DNA of 64,000 nt from Rana temporaria. Its lineage: Eukaryota; Chordata; Amphibia; Anura; Ranidae. The position numbers and the translations under genes were made by a program. Below are positions 22,121 through 33,610 of this stretch, piece by piece (within the stretch, counting starts at the first letter, position 1; the number at the start of each line of letters is the position of its first letter). The notes beneath the pieces are model-generated. The model was given only the letters and a program-made list of their open reading frames with translations, ran no database searches and had not been told where the DNA came from. The DNA lies in assembly GCF_905171775.1 (NCBI RefSeq), contig NC_053499.1, forward strand, positions 81,180,907 through 81,244,906. Direction: 5' to 3'.

Positions 22121-22163
22121 GCTAATGAGGAAGCGATCTTTCTAATCTCGAAACATGTTGAGC
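22121..22163 (+). ncRNA. Degenerate hammerhead-like motif, PLE-A 3' region
   Basis: GCT, then AUGAGGA in place of CUGANGA, an imperfect helix II (GCGAT/ATCTC), the GAAA core, CATG, UU, then GAGC able to pair with GCT. It has one core mismatch and a weak helix II. Confidence 0.3.
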
Positions 22164-22596
22164 AAATTTTAACTTTTTCAAGAACTTTGTGGATACTCAC
22201 CAAAGAGATACTCCTTCATTCCTGGCGTGGGCATCTTCATTACGTATTTCCCCACAACAAGTGAAAATTGCTATTATTGATTATCGATCTTTGGCCTAAC
22301 ACGTAGTCCTTTTGTTTATAGTATTTTCTTGTGTATCCATTTAGGATGCATCAAGTGTAATTTTTGTATCAATGTGTGTAATATTAAAAAAAAATAACTT
22401 TTTTTTATTAGTGACTAAAGTAAATTTTTTCTCCATAAATTTCTAATCAAATCATGTTAGGATGTGGCACAATCGTTAATTAGGGTGTTGATTGCCACCC
22501 AAGAGCACCTGTAATCAATTACAAACTAAATTTCTTCCTTACTGGATATACTTTCAAATCCGCCACTTTCTTCAGTCCTGCTTCAGAAATCATATT

Positions 22597-23415
22597 ACAC
22601 CAGCACTGCATATGTTCCTGTGAGATACTCTGCATTAGATACTTTAGGGAAAGGTTTCAGATTGTTCTTATAGGAAGAGAAATATATAGGAGTCAGTCTT
22701 GCTTCACAAATCAAATTGCAGCAGCATTGCATATGTTCCTGTGAGATACTCTGCATATTACACCAGCACTGCATATGTTCCTGTGAAATACTCTGCATAT
22801 TGCACCAGCACTGCATATGTTCCTGTGAGATACTCTGCATATTTCAGAAGCACTGCATATGTTCATGTGAGATACTCTGCATTTTGCACCAGCACTGCAT
22901 ATGGTCCTGTGAGATACTCTGCATTAGATACTTTAGGGAAAGGTTCCAGATTGTTCTTATAGGGAGAGAAATATATAGGAGTCAGTCCTGCTTCACAAAT
23001 CAAATTTCAGCAGCTCTGCATATGTTCCTGTGAGATACTCTGCATATTACACCAGCACTGCATATGTTCCAGTGAGATACTCTGCATTAGATACTTTAGG
23101 GAAAGGTTCCAGGTGGTTCTTATAGGGAGAGAAATATATAAGAGTCAGTCCTGCTTCACAAATCAAATTGCAGCAGCATTGCATATGTTCCTGTGAGATA
23201 CTCTGCATATTACACCAGCACTGCATATGTTCATGTGAGATACTCTGCATATTGCACCAGCACTGCATATGTTCCTGTGAGATACTCTGCATATTGCACC
23301 AGCACTGCATATGTTCCTGTGAGATTCTCTGCATATTGCACCAGCACTGCATATGTTCCTGTGAGATACTCTGCATATTACACCAACACTACATATGTTA
23401 CTGTGAGATACACCC
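22597..23415. repeat. 42-bp minisatellite with higher-order blocks
   Basis: The unit is CATATGTTCCTGTGAGATAC, then TCTGCATATTACACCAGCAC, TG. It is repeated about 15 times, with a longer spacer block (AGATACTTTAGGGAAAGGTT...CAAATCAAATTGCAGCAGC) recurring near 22640, 22930 and 23090. As 42 is divisible by three, ORFs on both strands run through it. They are by-products of the repeat. Confidence 0.92.
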
Positions 23416-23958
23416 TTTATATACTTTTCTTCTTTTGTGCTATTCAAAAGACATCCATTTAGGGAAAAAATAAACATTTTGCAGTGTTTCCTCCAGTGTT
23501 TGCAGTTTTTTCTCCATATCTGTACGTGTGAGATAAACACTTTAGCTAGTGTTCTTCTATTGTTCTATCCAAAGAACACCCATTTAGGGCAAAAAAATAT
23601 ATATTTTACAGTTTTCCCTACAGTGTTTGCAGTCTTGCCTGCATATCTGTATGTGTGAGATACACACTTTAAATACTGTTTTCTATTGTTCTATTCAAAA
23701 AACACCCATTTAGGGCAAAAACATATATTTTACAGTTCTTCCTCCAATTTTTGCAGTCTTGCCTGCATATCTCTACGTGTGAGATACACACGTTACATAC
23801 TGTTTTCTATTTTTCTAGTGCTATTCAAAAAAAAATATTTTGGGCAAATAATATTTTTTTTGGTGCGTTTCCTGCATATCTGTAGGTGTGAGATTAACAC
23901 TTTAGCTAGTGTTCTTCTATTGTGCTATTCCAAAAACACTCATTTAGGGCAAATAATT
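23401..23958. repeat. Tandem repeat of about 126 bp, five units (hAT-B 5' region)
   Basis: Units start near 23401, 23528, 23654, 23780 and 23887 and share GTGAGATAAACACTTTAG-like, ACACCCATTTAGGGCAAA and TTTGCAGTCTTGCCTGCATA words. A further unit lies at 33812-33907 on the far side of PLE-C and flows into the hAT-B coding start, beyond L1-1. Confidence 0.88.
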
Positions 23959-24366
23959 GTATACTTTTACCTTTTATATGGCTGTATACATTGTGAAGGG
24001 CTGCACATGTCTGGGTCGGTCAGCTACCCAGCCTTTGATATGGTGCCACTCGCATTTATATTGTTCATCCCCCATTTCTTCTTTTTTAATTCTTGTTCTG
24101 TCCCCTTTTTGTATTTAGGTTAGTACACTGTTATGCCTATTCCCTTTTTTTTCGTACGGGCTAAACACATTTAGTGTGCCCGTGTCTGCACTCCAGCCTT
24201 GTTTTTTCCTCCGCCCACCAAAGCCTATAATATAAGATAGGAGACTCAGGCAATATGGCGACGGCTGTAATATCTATAGCGGGCTTTGGCAAAATGGCCG
24301 ACGGACATCCAGTGCAGCAGACTTTCCGGCGGTCTATTTAAGATCGCGGTATTCATCTAGTGTCAT

Positions 24367-24405
24367 CCCCTGATGAAGTCACATGGTGTGACGACACGCG
24401 TAGGG
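24367..24405 (+). ncRNA. Hammerhead-ribozyme-like motif, PLE-C
   Basis: CCC (helix I), an exact CUGAUGA core at 24370-24376, helix II GTCAC-ATGGT-GTGAC with a perfect stem, then GACA where GAAA is expected, CGCG, UA, and GGG pairing with CCC. One core substitution (GAAA to GACA) separates it from consensus. The same order of parts occurs in PLE-B. Confidence 0.55.
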
Positions 24406-24866
24406 ACCAGGAAGCACTAGATCCTACACGCTCTGACGGCAGGGAGACGAGCTCGCCGCTCGTTTGTTTTGGAACTGTCCCTTCTTGCAAATGTGAGTGT
24501 AGTTTTTTATGTTTTATTCAAATAAATAGTGTATGCGGAACTGTACTATGTGCCTCCCTCTCTTTTCTTCCATCCACATCCTCTGAGCAACTTACTTGAC
24601 ACTACGTGGCAAGTCAGGAGGTGGAAGTAATAGAAGAGAGAAACCCAGGATCACAGACAGGATCATTGCGAACTCGCTGTTCATTGGAGATAGGCCCACT
24701 GTTGACGGCCTCCATGTGAGTGCATGTGCATGTGATTTATCATCTCCCAAAGTACCCTCACAGTATTACGCCATTATCCCTTTGCTGTTTCCTTTTTTTT
24801 TTCTATGCCTATTTGATGTGGAGCCCTCCTCCAGCTACATACAAGTCTTGCTGCTATACTAAGAAT

Positions 24867-26668
24867 TAGAGTTGAGCGGACACCTGGATGTTCGGGTTCG
24901 GACCCGAACCCGGACTTTGAAAAAAAAGTTCGGGTTCGGGACCGAACCCGAACCCGGACTTTGACCCGAACCCGAACCCCATTGAAGTCAATGGGGACCC
25001 GGACTTTTGACTACAAAAATGTCTCTAAAAAACTAAGGGAAAGGGCTGGAGGGCTGCAAATGGCAGCAAAATGTCAGGAAGAGCATGGCAAGTACTCTGG
25101 AAATAAATGTGGATAGGGAAATAACTTAAAATAACATAAAAAATATTAAAATAAAAAATATAATGATTTTTGACCTTTATAAATATTTCAGGAAACTCTC
25201 CCTGACTATGTACTTGACAGAAACACAGTATATCACAGGTGCACAGGTGGTGTGGCAGGTGTAGTGCTGTTGAAATACTCAGTCACCTATAGATTGCAAA
25301 CTGCCCCTATAGTTGAACAAAATTCCTAAACTATATGAAGCACAGCAGATGTCACAGGAATAAAGGGCCAAATCCTCAAAAGAGATACGCAGGCGGATCT
25401 GCTGTTCCGCCTGCGTATCCCTGTGCCTATCTTTGGAACTGATCCACAGAAGCAGTTTTCCAAAGATAGGCAGAAGTTCCGACATCTGTAAGAGACTTAC
25501 ACTGTCGGATCTTAGGATGCAGTACCGCATCCGCCGCTGGGGGCATTTTGTGTCGAAATGCCGCCTAGCGTATGCAAATTAGGACTTACGGCGATCCACA
25601 AAGCTTTTCAGCTTCATTTTTTCGCCGTAAGTTTTAGTTTGCATGTGTAAAATTAGGGCTGCTTTTACAAAGTGTAAACTGTTTACACCTTGTAAAAGTA
25701 GACCCTTCTTCCTCGCGACACGTTTTTTTTTTTATTCAGAATTTTTTTTTCCCGCCGTATCTTTTTTTTTTTTCCCGACGCAACTTTTTTACCCGGCGCG
25801 ATTCTCAAAACTCGGCGTATCGTAAAAACACGCAATGCACGTCAGGAAAAATGATGTCACGGGCATGCGCAGTACGTCCGGTGCGGGAGCACGCCTAATT
25901 TAAATGGGAATCGCCCATTTGTATTAGGAACGCCTTGCGCCGGACGGAGTTAAGTTGCACTGCCGAAAATTTCCAGGTAAGTGCTTTGAGGATCGGCACC
26001 TAACTTGGGAGATTTACGGCAGTGTAACTTAACTTGGAAAAGTTAAGTTAAGCCCGTTTTTTGAGGATTTGGCCCAGAGTGCTTGTTGATATTTCTGGAG
26101 CAACATACACCTAAAACTGTCCCTAAGCAGATTCAGCAGCCTTTCCCTCACATAAGTGAAGCAGTGACAACGAGCCAGATGCCATAAGATGATGCAGATA
26201 TCAAAGAAATAAAGTGTGCTTCTTGATATTTCTGGAGCAGTATAACAGCATAGACCTAACACTTTCCCTGAGCAGATTCAGCAACCTTTCCCTCACATAA
26301 GTGAAATACAGTGAAAACGAGCCAGATACACCTAAGACTTTCCCTAAGCAGCAGATTCCAGCAGCCTTTCCCTATCTAGAGTAAAGCAGAGTGACGATCT
26401 GTGCTGTGTGCTTCTATCTAATATAGAGGCACGTCACATTATGGGTCACATGCTGCACTGGCCAATCACAGCCATGCCATAAGTAGGCATGGCTGTGATC
26501 AGTTCCCAGTCACAGTAGTAACACGAATGGCGATTGGCTGCCGTGCAGCGCGCCAAAACATACCCGAACCCCGAACCCGGACTTTTTCCAACTATTCGGG
26601 TTCGGGTCCGGGTTCGGGAAAAACCCAAAGTCCGTACCGAACTTACAGTTCGGGTTCGCTCAACCCTA
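24867..26668. mobile_element. Non-autonomous hAT, 1802 bp, hAT-B family, perfect 8-bp TSD
   Basis: The TSD is CTAAGAAT at 24859-24866 and 26669-26676. The left end is TAGAGTTGAGCGGACACC and the complement of the right end is TAGGGTTGAGCGAACCC. The first 270 bases are the reverse complement of the hAT-B 3' end (43930-44188). The interior has two copies of a block of about 140 bp starting TTGATATTTCTGGAGCA (26086 and 26223) and a nested MITE (25365-26075). No transposase. Confidence 0.92.
25365..26075. mobile_element. MITE of the GGGCCAGATTC family, copy 2
   Basis: The ends GGGCCAAATCCTCAAAA and TTTGAGGATTTGGCCC are inverted. The interior holds CGTAAGT and GCGTATC words. Flanks are AAA and AGA, so the 3-bp TSD is imperfect. 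This copy lies inside hAT inside PLE-C inside hAT-B, four levels deep. Confidence 0.75.
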
Positions 26669-26676
26669 CTAAGAAT

Positions 26677-27232
26677 ACATCTGTGGTGTTTTAGGCTGTC
26701 CATGCTACAGCCTTGAGGTGAGCAATTATGAGCCACAAGAGGTGTCTTCACTGAAGTTTGTCCTTCCAACATTGGAGTCTGGCTTTTCTTGTAAGCACTG
26801 TCCATAAGACTTTGTTTTATCCTACACTTGTGTGTTATATTTCACCTGGACGTTGACTCACTGGACTCATTTCACATTTATATTGATTTACTTGTATATG
26901 TTTTTTGCCTTAAGTTTGTTTGAGCCTATGCAAATTGTTCACATTGTTGTTATACTTTTGATATACCCGGTACACCCTGTACACCTTAATTTATCCAATA
27001 GAGGTTTACCGCCCCTAGTGGTCACTATACCCACTTGGTGGGCCTTTATCACTTTTTTGTTTATTCCAGTTAGACAGCGCAGTCATCATCACATATTCAC
27101 ACTTTTACCTATTTTCTGGCGAGGACAGATTATCAGGTGACTGCAGCAGTGCCCCCTATTGTTTAGCACCGATAGCGTGAGAGCCTTTCCATTTTATTTG
27201 ATCACCATTCCTTACTTACTCTTGCTGCAATC
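26677..27232 (+). other. PLE-C 5' terminal region before ORF1
   Basis: No gene seen. The 27013-27190 part is the 5' copy of the terminal repeat that recurs at 33628-33805. ORF1 starts at the ATG at 27233. Confidence 0.75.
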
Positions 27233-28962
27233 ATGGAAATAGATGTAGTCTTTAATAATGAAGACCCCAAAACAGATAGCAACATTGAACACCTTAGGCC
27301 CCATACTCACGAGCAAACATGTCTGCTGAAACTGGCCCGCAGGCCAGTTTCAGCAGACATGTTTGGTCGTGTGTGGGCGCGAGCGGGCCGAATTCCAGCA
27401 AACATTTGCCCGCCGGGCCTTTTCCCAGCAGACAAATATTCCTGGACTTGTTTTAAAACAGCCCGCTGGAATTCAGCCCGCTCGGACATGTACGGTCGTC
27501 AGTACAGACCTACCGTACATGTCCAGGCGCCCGCCGTCCCTCGCATGCGTCGAATGACTTCGACGCATGCGTGGAAGCATTTTAAAGGCGGGCCGCCCAC
27601 GTCGCCGCGTCATTGTCGCGGCGACACCGCATCATCGACGCGGCGACACCGCGGACACGCCCCGCGTATTGTTTACGCGCGGACTTCTGTACGATGGTGT
27701 GTACAACCATCGTACAGAAGCCCTCTGGCAGACATGTATGGTGAAAACGGTCCGACGGACCGCTTTCACCATACATGTTTGTCCGTGTGTACCCGGCCTT
27801 ATGCGTAGACTTGGGCATGGGTTGGAGAAAAAGGTTAGTTTGTGGTGGGATGTCACCACCTTTGACAGATATATCAAAGCCAACATCGTTCCAAGATGTC
27901 TCAGGTGGGATGTCCCCCCAATGATGGGCTTAAAGACCAAGAATCGATTGATGAATGGTTTAGATTCTTCAACGAGAAAGGCACAGAATTACTCCACCTA
28001 TTGCTCAAAAGAAAACAGAAGAAAATTTGTAAAATAGATCAAACTATTGCAGAATTGAAAATACAACTAGAGACACATAAAGATTCAGCAGAGTTCAAAC
28101 GACTAACGACCCAATTGAACAAAGACTTAACAAAGAAAGATATAGACGTACAAACTAGGAAGAGTAAGAAATACTCTAGGGACATCAAGGGCTACAAAAA
28201 TGACTTAGCTTACAAATGGCAAAATAATATGGATATATATGATCCAATTTCTACCTTTTCAACACCAGAAAAACCGGCCAGACAATGGCCACAACATCCA
28301 GAACTGCCCCCCATTGTAGAGGGACAGAGACCAGATGTAACTCAGAGGGATACAAGAGAAAATAAACCAAAAGAAGATCAATCTAGACATGAGAACCAAG
28401 AAGGAGCACATAGACAACCTAGCAACCAGACCCCACACAATAGTAAGGGGAAACATCCACAGATGGAACGTACCCCACAAAAGAATTGAAAAAAAAAACA
28501 CACAACAACCACTGAACAAAACAAAACCAGGGACAGAAGGATACAAGAGGCCCTTGTACCGAACCACAAAAACAAGAAAGAAGTCCTGTATACCCGAGAG
28601 GATACTATGATACTAGAGAATACAGAGGTGAACAACACTATGGACCCAGACCGTATGCTAGGAGTCCAGGCCCTAGTCATTACTACGACCCCAGAGATGG
28701 ATGGTATCCTCCATCTCAGAGGCCAAGAGAGAGAAGTCCCATCCACACGTATAATCATTGCGCCCCCTTAAGAGACCTACGAGACACAAACAGAGATGAT
28801 AGAAGAGATTACGAATACTGATATGAACAGGAACACAACCAGTCTTTTTTAGACAGGGGGAGGGAACACCACCCCCCAAGGAAAACAGAGGAAATAAGGA
28901 GAAGAAGCCCTACAAGAAAAGAGGATGTAGAGCAGGAAAGAGAAAACAGACGAAGAGAGTAA
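27233..28962 (+). pseudogene. PLE-C ORF1 remnant
   Basis: It starts MEIDVVFNNEDPKTDSNIEH, is split by a MITE (27297-27798), and continues RRLGHGLEKK, WWDVTTFDRYIKANIVPRCL, DEWFRFFNEKGTELL, then a charged region ending SKKYSRDIKGYKND. The collinear PLE-B words are LRWNVNPQQGE and KKYSRDVGDYKNS. A Pro/Gln/His-rich tail follows with a TGA near 28489, frameshifts and an internal TGA near 28821, then RRRSPTRKEDVEQERENRRR and TAA at 28960-28962. As in PLE-B, the end overlaps the ORF2 frame at -1. Confidence 0.82.
27297..27798. mobile_element. PIF/Harbinger-like MITE, 502 bp, TTA TSD
   Basis: TTA lies at 27294-27296 and 27799-27801. The ends are GGCCCCATACTCACGAG and, as complement of the right, GGCCGGGTACACACGGAC. 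The subterminal part has a long hairpin: ACATGTCTGCTGAAACTGGC and its complement at 27319-27363. The PLE-C frame is restored by excision. A relative lies at 57262. Confidence 0.88.
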
Positions 28963-29340
28963 ACAGAGAAGGGATTTTTAACCTTACAGATGCACCTCAC
29001 TCATGAAGAACTGTCGGTACTCGACAAAGGCTTGAATTATGCACCTGTGAGGAATTTAGATAAATTCCAAATGTACATCAGTATACAGAGATATGTCCAG
29101 AAATTGAACATTAAAAAATATTTGTTAGAAAAGCCCATCAACGCTCGAGTGAGAGAAGAAAATGCAGTGGTGCAAAGTAAAAATAAATCCACGTTCAACC
29201 CTAAAGTGAAAGATAACAAACATATAGAGGTCTTTAAAAACATGGTAACAGAAGAAGTGAGAAACCTAACGGTGAAGAAAATGGAGGAACCTAAATCAAT
29301 CAAAATAGGAATACAGAAATTAACTAAAAGAAAGGACCTT

Positions 29341-30062
29341 GGGCCATATTCTGAGTAAATATCCGCCTGCTTCGCTTAGGGCACTTACACTCCGCTGTCC
29401 CAACTTACTGGAGCAGGTGTTGTATTCCCCAACCACTTGCTCCATAAGTTGGGACAGCGGAGTGTAAGTGTCCCGGCGTAGCCTGGCGGATCTCCAAGGG
29501 GGCGGCTTCTATTCAAATGAAGCGCGCCCCCGATACAAAAGAACTGGGCATGCGCCGGGCTGCAAAAAGCCCAGTGCGCATGCTCCAGTTCTCGGCGGAA
29601 AACGTCAATGACGCCGACGTGTGCGTCATTGACGTAAAGTCGTATTCAAGAACGACTTCCGTAAACGACGTATCCGATGAAAAAACACGACGGGGACCCG
29701 ACGCCATCCATAACATGGCCTACGCGAGACTTGCGGAAACTTACCCCTCATATAGCAGGGGAAAGTTTCCGCTTACGCAAACGACGTTAGCGACGGTTAC
29801 GCGACGCGAACTCGTTCGTGAATCGGCGTAGAAGGATCATTTGCATACGCAAATGACTCCTTCACTTAAATGCCATCTAGCGGCGGCCGGCGTCATTGCA
29901 TTTAAGATCCGCCAGTGTAAGTGACTTACAGATGGCGGATCTTAAGTGTATCTATGCAAAAATGATTCTGAGAATCAGGAGCATAGATACACGGGTCAAA
30001 AAAGGGAGTTACGATGGAGTATCCTGAGTTACTCCATCGTAACTTTACTCAGAATATGGCCC
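29341..30062. mobile_element. MITE of the GGGCCAGATTC family, copy 3, CTT TSD
   Basis: The ends are GGGCCATATTCTGAG and CTCAGAATATGGCCC (exact inverse). CTT occurs at 29338-29340 and 30063-30065. Removing the insert restores KDLVIRPSDKGGG of the RT, which supports a true 3-bp TSD. The interior has a strong hairpin: CTTACACTCCGCTGTCCCAA at 29386 and its complement at 29449. Confidence 0.88.
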
Positions 30063-31278
30063 CTTGTCATTAGGCCTTCCGACAAAGGTGGTGGGATAGT
30101 TCTACAGACCACCGAACAGTATCACAACGGCATGATCAACATGTTAGGAGATAGTAATACATACAGTAAATTACCAAGCAACCCAATATTCAAATGGAGG
30201 AAGGAATTGGAACAAGTGGTACATCTGGGCCTAAAGAAAGGAGTTTTAGACAAAAAGGAAGCCAAATATTTGATACCTGAGGCATGCAGGACTCCTATCA
30301 TTTATGCATTGCCCAAAATCCATAGGGATAAGACCAATCCCCCCTTAAGACCCATAGTGAATGGAATTGAGTCCATCACAGCAAGATTGGGACAATATGT
30401 TGAAAGATACCTTCAGCCAGCTGTACAAAAAACGAGAGCATATCTCAAAGATACTAAAGACATGCTAAATTTGTTGGAAGGAAGAAATGACACAGGGCCT
30501 CTACTGATGGCCACCGCCGACGTGTCATCACTTTATACCATTATTCCTCACTATTTAGCATGCAAAGCCACCAAATGGGGACTTCGCAAACACACAAAAC
30601 TACCATGCGTGCAGAGGAAATATATCATCAAATGTCTAGATTTCTGTCTTAAACACAGCCACTTCTGGTATAATCATGAATATTACCAACAAAAGACTGG
30701 TATGGCCATGGAGCCAAGTTTGCCCCAAGTGTTGCAGGACTATTCATGTCCGAGTGGGAAGAGGAATCAGTTTTCCTAGAACAGCCAGACGATTTGGTAG
30801 TGTACAAACGGTACATTGACAATATTTTTATTATCTGGAATGGAGATCGGTGCCAACTTATCTCCTTCTTTGAAAACCTTAACAATAATTTTAAGAATAT
30901 TGTCCTTACGTGGCAAATTGAAGAGAAACATATTCAGTTTTTGGGATCTCGAAATCTCTCTTATAAATGACAAGTATGTCACGAAAACTTTTTTTAAAGT
31001 GTTGACCGTAATAGCTACCTCCCCATCACTAGCTTCCACCACAGGAACTGGCTGTTTAATATCCCCAAAGGCCAAATGCTAAGACTCAGGCGTAACTGCA
31101 CAAACTAAGAAGATTTTCAGACACAAACCAATATGATTGGTGAAAGATTCACACAGAAAGGCTATGAGGATAAGTTTATCCAAGAGAAAATCACCAAGCC
31201 ATCTAGGAGCAGTCTCCTGGGGGAAAATAAGAAAGGAACCAGTAGATCAGATTTAGTTCCTATGATGCTAGACTATAA

Positions 31279-32947
31279 TAGACATGTGCAATTCGTTTAG
31301 TTTCTAATTTGTTGTTTAACGAAAATTTGGAAAATCGTTAATTTAGAATTTTCGTTTTGACCAATTTTTTATTTCCGAATTTTCGGACTTCCGAAAATTT
31401 CGAATTTCAAATTTCCGATTATTCGTATTTCTGAAAAATCGAATTTCCGAATTTCCGAATTTTCGAAGTTTCGAATTTTTTAATTCCCGAATTTCGGAAT
31501 TTTTAATTTCAAAATTTTCGTATTTCCGAATTTTTCATTTTTTATTTTTTATTTTTTCAATTTTCGAAATTTTGAATTTTTCATTATGTTTTTAATTTTC
31601 GAATTTTTAATTTTCGATTTTCAAAATTTCGAATTTTCGAATTTTTCATTTTAAAATTTCGAATTTTTCATTTTAAAATTTCGAATTTTTCAATTTTCGA
31701 ATTTTCGTTTTTTTTTTCGTTTTTCAATTTCGAATTTTCCAATTTTTCAATTTCGCATTTCCGAATTTTGAATTTTTCATTTTCGTTTTTTTTTAATTTC
31801 CGAAATTCCGAATTTTCGAAATTTCCAATTTTTCATTTTTTATTTTCGAATCTTTAAATTTTAGAAATTTCTAATTTTTCATTTTTTTAAATTTTCGAAT
31901 TTTTAAATTTTCGGAATTTCGAAATTTCGAATTTTTAAATTTTAAATTTCGAAATTTTAAACTTTCGAAATTTCGGAATTTTACATTTTCTAATTTCGAA
32001 ATTTTACATTTTCTAATTTCGAAATTTTAAATTTTCTAATTTCGAAATTTTAAATTTTCTAATTTCGAAATTTTACATTTTCTAATTTCGAAATTTTACA
32101 TTTTCTAATTTCGAAATTTTAAATTTTCGAATTTCGAAATTTTAAATTTTCGAATTTTCTAATTTTTTATTTTTCGAATTTACGAATTTTTAATTTTCGA
32201 AATTTCGAATTTATGAATTTTCGAAATTTCGAATTTATGAATTTTCGAAATTTCTAATTTTCGAAATTCCGAATTTTCTAATTTTCGAAATTTTTCATTT
32301 TCGAATTTTCGAAATTTTTCATTTTCGAATTTTCGAAATTTTTCATTTTCGAATTTTAGAAATTTTTCATTTTCGAATTTTCGAAATTTTTCATTTTCGA
32401 ATTTTCGAAATTTCAAATTTTTCATTTTCGAAATTTCGATTATTGAAAAATTCGAAAATTTAAAAAATCAGAATTTTCGAATTGTGGAGTTTCCGAAATT
32501 CTGGAATTTTCTTTTTTTTAATTTTCGAATTTTAGAAATTTCGAATTAAATTTTTTTCGTACTTCCGAATTTTTTCATTTCCGAAATTTTCCGAATTTTT
32601 TGAATTTCCGAAAATATTTTTTTTAATTTTCGTTTCATTCGTTTTTTTCGGAAATTTCATTTTTTTGTTTTATTCGTTTTTTGATTTTTCGGAAATCCGA
32701 AAATACGGAATTCCGAATTTCTGAATTCAGATTTTTTTAATTTCCCGAATTTACGAATTTACGAAAAAAGCAAAAAAACGAATAAAACGGAAAAAAAATT
32801 GTTTTGATCTTCCCGAATTTCCGAAAAATAAAAAAAACGAATGAAACAAAAACAATTTTTTTTTTATTTTCCCGAATTTCCGAAAAAGTAAAAAAAACGA
32901 AAATAACATAAACGAAAAAAAAAATAATTTGGCAGTGCACATGTCTA
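31279..32947. mobile_element. hAT-type element filled with TTCGAAATTT satellite, 1669 bp, perfect 8-bp TSD
   Basis: The TSD is GACTATAA at 31271-31278 and 32948-32955. The ends are TAGACATGTGCAATTCG and, as complement of the right, TAGACATGTGCACTGCC. Between them nearly every base is a variant of TTCGAAATTT/AATTTCGAA, with a regular block GAAATTTTACATTTTCTAAT around 31980-32150 and GAAATTTTTCATTTTCGAAT around 32286-32410. No coding capacity. Confidence 0.9.
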
Positions 32948-33610
32948 GACTATAACATCCATCATAAGAAAACAGAAAAAATCATTACTTGCCATTGGCA
33001 TATTTTGAAAGCGGATAGCAAATTGAAAGATGTTTCACCAGAGAAGCCAAATTTCATCTACAAGCGAGCCCCTACTCTCCGAGACCAACTGGTCAAAAGC
33101 GTCATTGACCCACCAAAAAAGCAATTTACCTTTTTTACGGGAAAAGGCTTCTACCCCTGCAAAAGGTGCTATGCCTGCATTCGTACCAAACGACCCAATG
33201 AAAAGAAAATGAACTTCCAATCCAACAGTAATGGCACACAATATGAAATTAAAGACTTTATTGGGTCCAACACCGAGGGCGCCGTCTATGCGCTTGAGTG
33301 TAGTTGCGGCCTACAATACGTCTGCCGCACTAAACGGCCCCTCAGAGTACGGATTAAAGAACATGTGGTTAACATTCAAAATGGGTTTGATAAGCATAGT
33401 GTATCCAGACACTTTGATGTAGTCCATAACAGAGACCCCTCCCAACTTAAATTTTGGGGTACTGCACCTTATATTAGGCCATGGAGAGGTGGACACAAGG
33501 TGAGGTCTTTGAGTCAGCTAGAATCAAAATACATTTTCTGCATGGACACTTTTGTCCCTAGAGGTCTCAATATAGATTTTGACCTGAACTGTTTCCTTAA
33601 TGATTTTTAA

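Larger units (their letters stand above)
6153..22440 (+). mobile_element. PLE-A, old Penelope-like retroelement, heavily interrupted
   Basis: Coding remnants in one order and orientation can be joined across insertions: the N-terminal region (6153-6340 and 16771-16876), RT (17000-17180, 17919-18059, 18757-18947, 19697 on) and a GIY-YIG nuclease end (to about 20683), then a 3' region. The inserts are PLE-B, a MITE (17178-17918), a truncated L1 (18060-18754), an insert of uncertain type (18948-19696) and a Harbinger-like MITE (20753-21185). The protein differs clearly from PLE-B (KASDKGGNIVL against RPADKGGGIVI), so it is a separate lineage. The 3' boundary near 22440 is approximate. Confidence 0.8.
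20684..22440 (+). other. PLE-A 3' non-coding region (with nested MITE)
   Basis: No gene seen. It holds a T-rich stretch (21450-21510), a GC-rich segment (21840-22020) and a hammerhead-like motif at 22121. A Harbinger-like MITE occupies 20753-21185. Confidence 0.6.
28911..33610 (+). pseudogene. PLE-C ORF2 remnant, Penelope RT plus GIY-YIG
   Basis: In order: KRGCRAGKRKQ and GIFNLTD (frame 0), a frameshift near 28990, LTHEELSVLDKGLNYAP, then a MITE at 29341-30062. Next come LVIRPSDKGGGIVL, ALPKIHRDKTNPP, TADVSSLYTIIPHY, a frameshift near 30715, and YIDN in place of the catalytic YIDD (30810-30830). After a stop at 31105 and a nested hAT element (31279-32947) follow YPCKRCYACI, AVYALECSCGLQYVCRTK, SLSQLESKYIF and RGLNIDFD, the nuclease end. 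The YVG Gly is now Cys. It is dead. Confidence 0.87.

Noticed and set aside
22597..23415. CRISPR-like array
   Set aside because: The units are contiguous minisatellite repeats without unique spacers, in a eukaryotic transposon context.
22595..23540. Repetitive proteins read from both strands (ISQEHMQCWCN-type repeats)
   Set aside because: A 42-bp unit keeps all frames open by itself; no start context or domain supports a gene.
27233..27808. 191-codon frame as an intact gene
   Set aside because: Only the first 21 codons are PLE-C ORF1; the rest runs through a MITE with clear TTA target duplication.
32180..32940. Lys/Phe-rich proteins in the TTCGAAATTT region
   Set aside because: Low-complexity satellite translation with no domain.
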